Origin: Prevotella sp. CAG:755
GTDB taxonomy: Bacteria; Bacteroidota; Bacteroidia; Bacteroidales; Bacteroidaceae
Direction: 5' to 3'
NCBI GenBank assembly: GCA_000431275.1
Contig: HF989170.1
Location: 1-36,202, forward strand
Length of the DNA: 36,202 nucleotides
This document shows, piece after piece, positions 1-7,769 of this stretch; the stretch's first letter is position 1; every line of letters starts with the position of its first letter. The notes under the pieces were generated by a model. It searched no databases. It saw only the letters and a list, made by a program, of their open reading frames with translations, and had not been told where the DNA came from. Position numbers and translations under genes: made by a program.

Positions 1-197
1 GTTTCATGGTATAAATATACTGAATTTCAACGATATATAAAAATATTTCACATGGTATATTTACAGTCTGAATGTTAAAATTTAACGGACAATATACGGA
101 TAATCATTATATTTATTATATAAGGAACTATCACGCCTCACGAACGTCGGAACTCTATTTTTTCGGCCAAAGAAGACGCGCTGTCGCACAATTCGTT

Positions 198-205
198 TAA
201 CTTTG
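198..205 (+). promoter_or_regulatory. Putative -7 promoter element for pyrKD
   Basis: TAACTTTG fits the Bacteroidetes sigma-ABfr -7 consensus TAnnTTTG and lies 25 bases before the pyrK ATG. No clear TTTG or TTG sits about 20 bases upstream, so the -33 half is weak. The preceding 1-150 is very AT-rich and non-coding; I see no gene in it. The element is seen directly; its activity is inferred. Confidence 0.5.
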
Positions 206-230
206 CAGCACAACGAACCCATAAAAGAAC

Positions 231-1016
231 ATGACCAAGCACCTAATTGACCTGACCGTGGCGGCTACGGAACGCCTGAACGCGACCCACGTGCTGCTGC
301 GGCTCACCGACACGGCGCGCCCACTGCCCGACATGCTGCCGGGCCAGTTTGTCGAAGTGCGCGTGGATCACTCGTCGACGACGCTCCTGCGCCGCCCTAT
401 CTCCATCAACTTCGTCGACCGCACGCGGAACGAGCTCTGGCTGCTCGTGCACGAAATCGGCGACGGCACACGCGCCCTCGGCCGCCTCGCAGCAGGCGAC
501 GCGGTGAACTGCCTGCTGCCCCTGGGCAATGGTTTCACGCTCCCGGCGACGGCGGGCGGGCGCTACCTGCTCGTGGGCGGCGGCGTAGGCACTGCCCCCC
601 TGCTCTACTATGGCGCCGAGCTGCGCCGCCGGGGCTGCGAGCCTGTGTTCCTGCTCGGCGCACGCTCCGAGGGCGACCTGCTGCAGCTTGACGACTTCCG
701 GCGCATCGGCCGCGTCGAGACAACCACCGAGGACGGTTCAATGGGGGCCAAAGGCTTTGTCACGCAACACCCGATGCTCTCCGAAGAACACTTCGACGCC
801 ATCGCCACCTGCGGCCCGAAACCGATGATGGTGGCCGTGGCGCGCTACGCCGAAGCCACAAGCACTCCCTGCGAAGCCTCGCTTGAAAACCGCATGGCCT
901 GCGGCTTGGGCGCATGCCTCTGCTGCGTGGAAGACACGACGGAAGGCAACCTGTGCGTCTGCAAGGAAGGCCCCGTGTTCAACATAAAACGACTGAAATG
1001 GCTCAACTCCAAGTAA
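231..1016 (+). CDS. pyrK: Dihydroorotate dehydrogenase B, electron-transfer subunit PyrK
   Basis: PyrK carries electrons from dihydroorotate, via the FMN of PyrD, to NAD+ in pyrimidine synthesis. At 261 residues it has the usual family length. A ferredoxin-reductase-like FAD region contains RRPISI near residues 54-59, and a glycine-rich nucleotide loop (GGGVGTAP) lies at about 116-123. The C-terminal [2Fe-2S] cluster has the pattern CGxGxCxxC with C224, C229 and C232, then a fourth ligand at C242 or C244. The start is the ATG at 231, just after a -7 promoter element. Its last 19 bases overlap the start of pyrD, which implies translational coupling. Cytoplasmic. The assignment rests on motifs and on the adjacent pyrD. 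Confidence 0.95.
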   Translation: MTKHLIDLTVAATERLNATHVLLRLTDTARPLPDMLPGQFVEVRVDHSSTTLLRRPISINFVDRTRNELWLLVHEIGDGTRALGRLAAGDAVNCLLPLGNGFTLPATAGGRYLLVGGGVGTAPLLYYGAELRRRGCEPVFLLGARSEGDLLQLDDFRRIGRVETTTEDGSMGAKGFVTQHPMLSEEHFDAIATCGPKPMMVAVARYAEATSTPCEASLENRMACGLGACLCCVEDTTEGNLCVCKEGPVFNIKRLKWLNSK

Positions 1017-1909
1017 ACATAGGCAACCTCTGCCTCAAAAATCCCGTGATGACGGCCTCGGGCACGTTCGGCTACGGCCTGGAATTTGCCGACCTCGTCC
1101 ACCTCGACCGCCTCGGCGGCATCATCGTCAAAGGCACCACCTCGCAGCCCCGCGAGGGTAACCCCTATCCCCGCATGTTCGAGACGGCCGGCGGCATGCT
1201 CAACTGCGTAGGCTTGCAGAACAAAGGGGTTGACCACTTCTGCCGGGAAATCTACCCACAAGTAAAAGACCTTGGCACCAACGTTGTAGTAAACGTTTCG
1301 GGATCAAGCCCGGAGGACTACGCAGCCTGCGCCGCCCGTATCGCTGAACTGGAGCAAATTCCAGCTATTGAACTCAACATCTCATGCCCTAATGTCAGAG
1401 ATGGAGGGATGGCCTTCGGCGTAACGTGCGAAGGGGCTTCATCAGTTGTCAAAGCTGTCCGCGCCGTTTATCCCAAGACGCTCATCGTCAAGTTGTCACC
1501 CAACGTGACGGACATCGCCTCGATTGCCTGCGCGGTCGAAGACTGCGGAGCAGATGCGGTATCGCTCATCAACACACTCATGGGTATGGCCATAGACATC
1601 GAACGGCGCAAGCCCGTGCTCAGCATCTCCACAGGCGGCCTTTCAGGTCCAGCCGTGAAACCCGTAGCACTACGGATGGTGTGGCAGGTGGCACGCGCGG
1701 TCAAGATACCAGTAGTCGGACTAGGCGGCATCATGAACGCCAGCGATGCCATCGAGTTCCTCATGGCAGGCGCTTCGGCCATTGAAATCGGCACGGCCAA
1801 CTTCATCGACCCGGCTGTCAGCGAGAAGGTGGCCGACGGCATCAACGAATGGCTCGACACCCACGGCGTCAGCGACGTGCACGACATCATCGGAGCCATC
1901 AACAGCTGA
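998..1909 (+). CDS. pyrD: Dihydroorotate dehydrogenase B, catalytic subunit PyrD
   Basis: FMN-dependent class 1B dihydroorotate dehydrogenase, oxidising dihydroorotate to orotate. The open frame reaches back to 914, but family proteins begin near MAQLQVN, so the ATG at 998 is chosen. This gives 303 residues and a 19-base overlap with pyrK. The N-terminus has the typical [15 protein letters not shown]. The catalytic loop is NISCPNV with C130 in the position of the class 1B active-site cysteine. The C-terminal phosphate-binding part contains GLGGI and [10 protein letters not shown]. It should form a heterotetramer with PyrK. Codons often end in C, and G does not exceed C on this strand, unlike the plus-strand genes after 5.2 kb. 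Confidence 0.95.
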   Translation: MAQLQVNIGNLCLKNPVMTASGTFGYGLEFADLVHLDRLGGIIVKGTTSQPREGNPYPRMFETAGGMLNCVGLQNKGVDHFCREIYPQVKDLGTNVVVNVSGSSPEDYAACAARIAELEQIPAIELNISCPNVRDGGMAFGVTCEGASSVVKAVRAVYPKTLIVKLSPNVTDIASIACAVEDCGADAVSLINTLMGMAIDIERRKPVLSISTGGLSGPAVKPVALRMVWQVARAVKIPVVGLGGIMNASDAIEFLMAGASAIEIGTANFIDPAVSEKVADGINEWLDTHGVSDVHDIIGAINS

Positions 1910-1962
1910 ACCGCCCGGCAGGCCGGCGAACAGCAAAACCGACAAGAATAACGCCGGAGGGC

Positions 1963-1993
1963 TTGAAAAAACAAAAGAAAAATACTACTTTTG
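1963..1993 (+). promoter_or_regulatory. Putative tig promoter (TTG-N20-TACTTTTG)
   Basis: TTG at 1963-1965 is followed by 20 bases and then TACTTTTG at 1986-1993, a good match to the Bacteroidetes -33/-7 promoter architecture. The tig ATG follows at 2049, leaving a leader of about 50 bases. The pattern is seen; promoter activity is inferred. Confidence 0.6.
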
Positions 1994-2048
1994 CACACTC
2001 ACTCCGAGAACAAATCGAATAATAACACTATAACATTGAAACGTTAAG

Positions 2049-3401
2049 ATGGACATTTCATTTGAGAACGTAGACGGCGTAAACGGCCTGTTGACCATCA
2101 AAATGGGCAAGGCTGATTACGAAGAACAGGTAGAAAAGACGCTGAAAGACTACTGCAAGAAGGCCAAGATGCCGGGATTCCGACCCGGGAAAGTGCCTAT
2201 GAGCATCGTGAAAAAGCAATTCGGCAACGAGGCCAAAGCGGAAGAAATCAACAAAATCCTGTCTGGCAAACTCTACGACTACATCAAAGAGAACAAGATA
2301 AACATGCTGGGCGAACCCCTCGTCCATGAGGGACAGCAAGCTCCTGACTTCGCCAACCAAGAGGACTTCGAGTTTGTCTTCGACATCGCCGTGGCTCCCG
2401 AGTTCAAGGTTGAACTGAACCAGGACGACACCGTGGATTACTACGACATTCAAGTGACCGACGAGCAGGTGGACAACCAAGTCAAGATGTACGCCAACCA
2501 ACTCGGAAAACCCGAAAAGGTGGAAGCCTACGAGGACAAGGACATCCTGCGCGGCCTGCTGGCAGAACTCGACGAGAACAACCAGCCCAAGGACGGCGGC
2601 GTGCAGGTGGAGAAAGCCTCGCTCATGCCGACGTACTTCAAGAACAAGGAAGTGGCCAAAGCATTCGACGGCGCCAAGGTGAACGACGTCATTACGTTTA
2701 ACGTGGGCGAAGCCTACGAAGGAGCAGACGCCGAAATCGCTTCGCTGCTGAAACTGAAAAAAGAAGAGACCGAAGGCCACAAGGGCAACTACTCGTTCCA
2801 AGTGGAGGAAATCAGCCGTTTCACTCCGGCCGAAATCAACCAAGCCCTCTTCGACCAAATCATGGGTAAGGACGAAGTGAAGAGCGAAGAGGAGTTCCGC
2901 GGCAAGATCAAGGATGCCATGTCGAAGCAATACGAAGCCGACAGCGACTATCGCTTACTCATCGACACCCGCAAATACCTTATTAATAAGGTGGGCCAAC
3001 TCACATACCCCGACAGTTTGCTCAAACGCATCATCAAGGCCAACAATCCCGACAAGGACGACAAGTTCATCGAGGACAACTACGCCAAAAGCATCGAAGA
3101 CCTCACTTGGGGCCTCATTAAGGGGCAACTCGTCGAGACCTATAACGTCAAAGTGAACGACGACGACATCAAGGAAATGGCCCAGCTGGCCACCCGCATG
3201 CAGTTCGCCCAATACGGCATGACGAACGTCCCGACGGAATATGTAGACCAGTACGCCGAACAAATGCTCAAAGACAAGAACCAAGTGAACGCCTTGGTGG
3301 AACGCTGCATCGACAGCAAAGTGACAGCAGCCATCAAGCCCGTCATCACACTCAACCATAAGAGCGTTTCGGTCGAAGAATTCAACAAACTGTTCCAATA
3401 A
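2049..3401 (+). CDS. tig: Trigger factor, ribosome-associated chaperone
   Basis: Trigger factor binds the ribosome exit tunnel and shields nascent chains. The 450-residue length is normal for Bacteroidetes. The N-terminal domain contains the ribosome-binding signature GFRPGKVP at about residues 38-45. It is followed by a divergent FKBP-like prolyl isomerase region in the middle and a long, charged, helical C-terminal domain. The order tig-clpP-clpX is a classic bacterial cluster and supports the call. A promoter-like element lies just upstream and a large hairpin lies between this gene and clpP. The coding strand is very A-rich and T-poor, which contrasts with plus-strand genes beyond 5.2 kb. 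Confidence 0.96.
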   Translation: MDISFENVDGVNGLLTIKMGKADYEEQVEKTLKDYCKKAKMPGFRPGKVPMSIVKKQFGNEAKAEEINKILSGKLYDYIKENKINMLGEPLVHEGQQAPDFANQEDFEFVFDIAVAPEFKVELNQDDTVDYYDIQVTDEQVDNQVKMYANQLGKPEKVEAYEDKDILRGLLAELDENNQPKDGGVQVEKASLMPTYFKNKEVAKAFDGAKVNDVITFNVGEAYEGADAEIASLLKLKKEETEGHKGNYSFQVEEISRFTPAEINQALFDQIMGKDEVKSEEEFRGKIKDAMSKQYEADSDYRLLIDTRKYLINKVGQLTYPDSLLKRIIKANNPDKDDKFIEDNYAKSIEDLTWGLIKGQLVETYNVKVNDDDIKEMAQLATRMQFAQYGMTNVPTEYVDQYAEQMLKDKNQVNALVERCIDSKVTAAIKPVITLNHKSVSVEEFNKLFQ

Positions 3402-3421
3402 GCTACGAGAACCAGTACAAG

Positions 3422-3506
3422 GAGTAGGCTAAGTAAACTACGCCTGTGCGCTGGCAGGGACGACTCAGCCTGATGCACACGCAGGAGTAGTCTACTTAGC
3501 CTACTC
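3422..3506. terminator. Large stem-loop between tig and clpP
   Basis: Arms 3422-3441 and 3487-3506 are complementary over 20 bases with one mismatch. The 45-base interior can extend the stem through cctg (3443-3446) and cagg (3482-3485). No U-tract follows on the plus strand. It could be a transcription terminator, an attenuator that uncouples clpP from tig, or an RNA-processing or stability structure. Only the pairing is directly seen. Confidence 0.55.
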
Positions 3507-3537
3507 GCTCGTTAAACCCATAAGGAAAAAGATTGTC

Positions 3538-4281
3538 ATGGATGAATTCAGAAAATACGCCACCCGGCACCTCGGCCTCAACTCCATGGTGCTTGATGAC
3601 GTCATAAAGAGCCAGAACCAATACCTCAACCCCTACATTCTCGAAGAGCGCCAGCTCAATGTGACGCAGATGGATGTCTTCTCGCGCCTGATGATGGACC
3701 GCATCATCTTCCTCGGCACCCCGATCGACGACTACACGGCCAACACGCTGCAAGCGCAGCTCCTCTTCCTCGACCAAGCCGACCCAGGCAAAGACATCTC
3801 CATATACATCAACTCGCCGGGCGGTTCAGTCTATGCCGGGCTGGGTATCTACGACACGATGCAGTTCGTCGGCAGCGACGTCGCCACCATCTGTACGGGC
3901 ATGGCCGCATCGATGGCTGCCGTCCTGCTCGTGGCCGGTCAAGAAGGCAAGCGCTCCGCCCTCACACACAGCCGCGTAATGATCCACCAGCCGATGGGCG
4001 GTGCCCAAGGCCAAGCCTCGGACATTGAAATTACTGCCCGCGAAATCCAGAAGCTGAAAAAAGAACTTTACACGATTATCGCAGAACATTCGCACACCGA
4101 TTTCGAGAAAGTCTGGGCCGATTCAGACCGCGACTATTGGATGACCGCCGAAGAAGCAAAAGCTTACGGCATGATCGACAAAGTCCTCAGCCGACAAAAA
4201 GCAGACAGCCTCACGGCTGATACCACCACATCGACAACAAACGAAGCCGTAAAACCAGCAACAGAAGATGAAAACGCCTAA
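3538..4281 (+). CDS. clpP: ATP-dependent Clp protease proteolytic subunit ClpP
   Basis: Serine peptidase that forms the tetradecameric barrel paired with ClpX. The catalytic triad is visible: S125 in GMAASMA, H150 in RVMIHQP, and D199 in SDRDYW. The handle region and the INSPGGSV strand at about 91-98 are typical. At 247 residues it is longer than most ClpP proteins (about 195-225) because of a roughly 30-residue Thr/Ala/Glu-rich tail after DKVLSRQ, which looks disordered. The start ATG at 3538 follows an AAGGAAAAAGA stretch. The stop overlaps the clpX start by 14 bases, so translation is probably coupled. Confidence 0.96.
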   Translation: MDEFRKYATRHLGLNSMVLDDVIKSQNQYLNPYILEERQLNVTQMDVFSRLMMDRIIFLGTPIDDYTANTLQAQLLFLDQADPGKDISIYINSPGGSVYAGLGIYDTMQFVGSDVATICTGMAASMAAVLLVAGQEGKRSALTHSRVMIHQPMGGAQGQASDIEITAREIQKLKKELYTIIAEHSHTDFEKVWADSDRDYWMTAEEAKAYGMIDKVLSRQKADSLTADTTTSTTNEAVKPATEDENA

Positions 4282-5278
4282 GATCTGCTCTTTCTGCGGA
4301 CGGAGTGAAAACGAAGTAGGTTTTCTCATCACTGGTGCAAACGGCTGTATCTGCAATGATTGCGCAGAACAGGCCTACCTCATCGTCAAGGAAGCCAAAA
4401 CGCATGCCGAAGGACAGGTTGAGGAAATAGACCTGGACAAACTGCCCAAGCCGAAAGAAATCAAAGCCTACCTCGACCAGTATGTCATCGGACAGGATGA
4501 TGCAAAGCGCCATCTCGCCGTAGCCGTATATAACCACTACAAAAGGCTGAAACAAAAAGATGAGGACGACACGGTCGAAATTGAGAAGTCGAACATCATC
4601 ATGGTAGGCTCGACAGGCACAGGTAAGACCCTTCTGGCCCGCACGATAGCCCGCCAGCTCGACGTGCCGTTCACAATCGTCGACGCCACTGTGTTCACCG
4701 AAGCCGGCTACGTGGGCGAAGACGTCGAAAGCATCCTATCGCGGCTGCTCCAAGTAGCGGACTACAACGTGGCCCGCGCCGAACGAGGCATCGTCTTTAT
4801 CGACGAAATTGACAAAATCGCCCGCAAGAGCGACAACCCCTCCATCACGCGCGACGTCAGCGGAGAAGGCGTGCAACAAGGCTTGCTCAAACTGCTCGAA
4901 GGCTCCATCGTGAACGTCCCGCCAAAGGGCGGGCGCAAACACCCGGACCAAGACTATATCCAAGTGAACACGAAGAACATCCTCTTCATCTGCGGAGGGG
5001 CTTTCGACGGTATCGAGAAAAAAATCGCACAACGGCTGAACACCCATGTGGTGGGCTTCGAATCCATAGAGAACAACCAGAGAATAGACAAAGGCAACCT
5101 GATGAAATACATCGAGCCACAGGATCTCAAATCTTTCGGCTTGATTCCGGAAATCATAGGACGCCTGCCGGTGCTCACCTACCTCAGTCCACTCGCTAAC
5201 ACATACGCCTATGCCTCGAACGGAAATCCGGAATGTTACGTTCAACGACGCCCAACTGACTTTCAGCCCTACGTCTGA
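4268..5278 (+). CDS. clpX: ClpX unfoldase, C-terminally truncated and fused to a foreign tail
   Basis: AAA+ unfoldase partner of ClpP. The N-terminal zinc finger has C7, C10, C29 and C32. Walker A is GSTGTGKT (114-121), pore loop GYVG 147-150, Walker B FIDEID (177-182), and the RKH loop 223-225. Similarity to ClpX holds to about residue 310 ([13 protein letters not shown]). The last 26 residues do not resemble ClpX and are the 5' end of the araC-type gene read in another frame. ClpX is normally about 410-420 residues, so the small C-terminal AAA+ domain with sensor 2 is missing. Such a protein should not assemble a working hexamer (inference). The recQ gene that often follows clpX in this phylum is absent. 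Either a genuine breakpoint or an assembly join ends the gene near 5197. Confidence 0.9.
   Translation: MKTPKICSFCGRSENEVGFLITGANGCICNDCAEQAYLIVKEAKTHAEGQVEEIDLDKLPKPKEIKAYLDQYVIGQDDAKRHLAVAVYNHYKRLKQKDEDDTVEIEKSNIIMVGSTGTGKTLLARTIARQLDVPFTIVDATVFTEAGYVGEDVESILSRLLQVADYNVARAERGIVFIDEIDKIARKSDNPSITRDVSGEGVQQGLLKLLEGSIVNVPPKGGRKHPDQDYIQVNTKNILFICGGAFDGIEKKIAQRLNTHVVGFESIENNQRIDKGNLMKYIEPQDLKSFGLIPEIIGRLPVLTYLSPLANTYAYASNGNPECYVQRRPTDFQPYV
5198..5210. other. Junction between clpX fragment and araC-type gene
   Basis: ClpX similarity stops at about 5197, and the regulator's ATG with family-like N-terminal sequence begins at 5211, so the join lies in these few bases. Base composition changes across it: hand counts give C 25/G 10 for 5161-5220 and C 11/G 21 for 5401-5460. 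No insertion sequence, tRNA or obvious repeat is visible at the point. A genomic inversion or translocation breakpoint and a misassembly are both possible. Confidence 0.75.
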
Positions 5279-6098
5279 CCTCAATGAAGACGGAATAGTC
5301 CTTTTCACAGGCCTTGAAAACGTGGATCACCCAGAGATGGTGCGCCGCGTCGATTTTATGTCTTTTTTTCTTTGCGAAAAAGGTGAGGCTGAGGTGTTCT
5401 TGGGTGATGAAACCGTTTATCTGCGGAGCGGCAACTTATGGGTGAGTATCGGTCCGCAGATCATCGCTGGCCGACATGTGAGCCAAGATTTTCGCGGAAA
5501 GGGGATGATCCTCTCCAACCGTTACGCCCAGAATGAGATGCTCGGGCTACAACGCCTTTGGCCTTATCTGTTCCATTTGTTGCGCAACCCTGTTATTCCT
5601 CTTGATGCAAGGCAGCTTGCTTGGTATCTTGATTTCTACGAACGTATCAGCCATAGGCTGGCAGACCGCGCCCACTTGTTCCGCAGCGAAATCCTTTTGA
5701 GTTGCGTGAACCTCTTCTTCTTCGACCTGTGTAACTCGCTTAGGGATTGGGTTGGCGAAGAAAGCGAGAGTGGTATGTCGCATGGGTTCGTGCTCTTCGG
5801 GCGATTCCTCGGGATGGTGCAGCAGAATTACAAGGTGCAGCGCAATGTGGTGTGGTACAGCGAGCAGCTTTGCGTCACGCCGAAGTACCTCTCAGAAGTG
5901 GTCAAACGAGTGAGCGGCCGCACGGCGCGGCAGTGGATACAACTGTTTGTGCTGATAGAAATCAAAACCTTGCTACGCAACACGAACTATTCGATAAAGG
6001 AGATCACCGGAGCCTTGAATTTCCCGAACCAGTCGTTCCTGGGCAAGTATTTCAAAAATGCGACCGGACAGTCACCGTCTGAGTATCGGCACGAGTAA
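5211..6098 (+). CDS. AraC-family transcriptional regulator
   Basis: Cytoplasmic DNA-binding regulator of 295 residues. The N-terminal part (about 1-160) resembles the cupin-like sensor region of Bacteroidales AraC regulators. The C-terminal AraC helix-turn-helix spans about 195-293, with [18 protein letters not shown] in the first helix-turn-helix and [23 protein letters not shown] closing the domain. The protein appears complete from the ATG at 5211, but this start lies inside the aberrant tail of the clpX fragment (68-base overlap), so the gene has no intergenic promoter of its own. The strand is G/T-rich, unlike clpX before it. Ligand and target genes are unknown. Confidence 0.88.
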   Translation: MPRTEIRNVTFNDAQLTFSPTSDLNEDGIVLFTGLENVDHPEMVRRVDFMSFFLCEKGEAEVFLGDETVYLRSGNLWVSIGPQIIAGRHVSQDFRGKGMILSNRYAQNEMLGLQRLWPYLFHLLRNPVIPLDARQLAWYLDFYERISHRLADRAHLFRSEILLSCVNLFFFDLCNSLRDWVGEESESGMSHGFVLFGRFLGMVQQNYKVQRNVVWYSEQLCVTPKYLSEVVKRVSGRTARQWIQLFVLIEIKTLLRNTNYSIKEITGALNFPNQSFLGKYFKNATGQSPSEYRHE

Positions 6099-6435
6099 TC
6101 CTCCGGAGTTGTCGAAATGTTACACCTAACCCCGAATCTGTATAGGTGACGCGCAGGCTTTGCTCTCGTTTCCTTACGTCAATAGACTATTCTGGCGGTT
6201 CGGTTGGCTTGACGTTGGGCTGGACTGTCGGAGTATGTCTGGTATTTTGAGCGCGCACGGAAAAACATAGTATTTCTTTCATTACAGTATGCAGAGATAA
6301 CGTAAATGGTGGCAGGCTTCGCGTGAACGGGAATGTTGTCCCGAGGCGGCCAGCGCAAAAAGGGGGAGGTTTGCTTGCCCCATCGGTCTGCTTTGTGTAA
6401 ATTTGTCCCGAAAACAGATTGAAAATCCGAAGAAT
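6099..6435 (+). promoter_or_regulatory. Intergenic region with sdaA promoter
   Basis: No convincing gene lies in these 337 bases; the short open frames do not resemble known proteins. Near its end TTG (6375-6377), a 20-base spacer and TAAATTTG (6398-6405) form a good Bacteroidetes promoter, the same spacing as at tig. Initiation would be expected near 6412. That excludes the TTG at 6403 as the sdaA start and supports the ATG at 6436. Confidence 0.6.
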
Positions 6436-7644
6436 ATGAAGACACTTAGAGAATTATACCGCATCGGTCATGGTCCTTCGAGTAGTCATACCATGGGGCC
6501 CCGCTTGGCGGCAGAACGCTATCTGCGGCTTCATCCGGAGGCAGAGAGGTTCCGGGTGACGCTCTATGGCAGTTTGGCAGCCACGGGGCGCGGTCACTTG
6601 ACGGACCGTGCCATATATGAGGTGCTGGGACGCGAGCGGACGGACATTGTTTGGCGCGCTGACGTCGTTCCGGCTTTTCATCCAAACGGTATGATGTTCG
6701 AAGTGATAGATGCCGATTCCCATGCTCGGGAGGCATGGACAGTGTACAGTGTAGGTGGTGGTGCCTTGGCCGAAGAGGGCACGGGTAGCTTGGAAAGTCC
6801 AGACGTTTATGCGATGGATCATCTTGACGACATCTTGCATTGGTGTGAGCGTACAGGGAAATCATATTGGGAGTACGTGGCCGAATGCGAGGGTGAGGGC
6901 ATCTGGGACTATCTTGCTCAGATTTGGGAAGCCATGAAGGCTGCCGTGGAACGAGGCATCGAGCATGAAGGGATCTTGCCTGGTCCGCTCCACTTGCGCC
7001 GCAAGGCTCCTGTCTATTACATCAAGGCTACGGGTTACGGCCCGAATCTGCAATCGCGTGCGCTGGTCTTTTCGTATGCTTTGGCCGTGAGCGAGGAGAA
7101 CGCCTCGGGCGGCGAGATTGTGACGGCTCCGACGTGCGGCGCAAGTGGCGTGTTACCCGCGGTACTCTATCATATCCAAAAGAGCCGCAAACTCAGTGAT
7201 ATGCGTATATATAGAGCATTGGCGACCGCCGGTCTCATCGGGAACATCGCCAAATCACGCGCGTCGATCTCAGGAGCCGAGGCAGGATGCCAGGCTGAGG
7301 TTGGTGTCGCCTGTGCTATGGCGGCTGCGGCGGCCAATTACCTCTTTGGCGGTAGTCCGGCCGAAATCGAGTATGCGGCAGAAATGGGACTCGAACATCA
7401 TTTGGGCATGACGTGCGATCCTGTATGCGGGATGGTTCAGATTCCCTGCATCGAGCGGAATGCCCATGCCGCAGCCCGTGCTTTGGATGCCAATATCTAT
7501 GCAACGTTTGCCGACGGCTATCACCGTATTTCGTATGACAAGGTAGTCGAAGTAATGCGTCAGACAGGACACGATCTTCCCTCCCTTTACCGCGAGACAA
7601 GCGAAGGAGGACTAGCCAAGAATTTCGAAGAAGAAGAGGCCTGA
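6436..7644 (+). CDS. sdaA: L-serine ammonia-lyase (serine dehydratase), iron-sulfur type
   Basis: Converts L-serine to pyruvate and ammonia with a [4Fe-4S] cluster. The 402-residue single chain joins the beta-like (N-terminal, with GPSSSHTMGP at 13-22) and alpha-like (from about 190) regions. Cluster cysteines are C285 (GCQAEVGVACAM), C327 (MTCDP) and C338 (QIPCIERN). Their spacings of 42 and 11 match the ligands described for the Legionella enzyme. The tail ends in acidic residues without the terminal cysteine seen in that enzyme. The open frame extends to a TTG at 6403, but that lies in the promoter -7 box, so the ATG at 6436 is preferred. Transcribed alone from its own promoter. Confidence 0.93.
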   Translation: MKTLRELYRIGHGPSSSHTMGPRLAAERYLRLHPEAERFRVTLYGSLAATGRGHLTDRAIYEVLGRERTDIVWRADVVPAFHPNGMMFEVIDADSHAREAWTVYSVGGGALAEEGTGSLESPDVYAMDHLDDILHWCERTGKSYWEYVAECEGEGIWDYLAQIWEAMKAAVERGIEHEGILPGPLHLRRKAPVYYIKATGYGPNLQSRALVFSYALAVSEENASGGEIVTAPTCGASGVLPAVLYHIQKSRKLSDMRIYRALATAGLIGNIAKSRASISGAEAGCQAEVGVACAMAAAAANYLFGGSPAEIEYAAEMGLEHHLGMTCDPVCGMVQIPCIERNAHAAARALDANIYATFADGYHRISYDKVVEVMRQTGHDLPSLYRETSEGGLAKNFEEEEA

Positions 7645-7693
7645 TCTCCGAAAGCCCTCCTCGTTATGCAGTGGCGCTATGGAGGCTCCAAGG

Positions 7694-7716
7694 GTGAAAA
7701 TCATGAGGCTTTTCAC
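7694..7716. repeat. Inverted repeat upstream of gyrA
   Basis: GTGAAAA (7694-7700) and TTTTCAC (7710-7716) are perfect inverted copies with a 9-base spacer, just upstream of the gyrA -7 element. It could be an operator or the end of the sdaA transcript. The 7-bp arms are short enough to be chance. Confidence 0.3.
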
Positions 7717-7738
7717 GTGCCGTTCCACTCGTTTTCGC

Positions 7739-7746
7739 TATCTTTG
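7739..7746 (+). promoter_or_regulatory. Putative -7 promoter element for gyrA
   Basis: TATCTTTG matches TAnnTTTG and ends 23 bases before the gyrA ATG. No clear -33 element is seen at the expected distance; the region there holds the inverted repeat 7694-7716. Confidence 0.5.
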
Positions 7747-7769
7747 TGCGGTTTTTTAGTAACTGATTT

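Noticed and set aside
914..997. Longer PyrD start at 914
   Set aside because: These 28 residues are pyrK sequence read in another frame. Family proteins begin at the ATG at 998.
2058..2930. Long minus-strand frame of 290 residues opposite tig
   Set aside because: It is a shadow of the tig coding sequence, rich in Val/Leu/Phe from reverse-complemented Glu/Lys/Asn codons.
6403..6435. TTG start for sdaA at 6403
   Set aside because: The TTG lies inside the TAAATTTG promoter element, so it would not be in the transcript.
6179..6445. Minus-strand 88-residue open frame in the araC-sdaA gap
   Set aside because: It has no recognisable motif, overlaps the sdaA promoter and start, and looks like chance.
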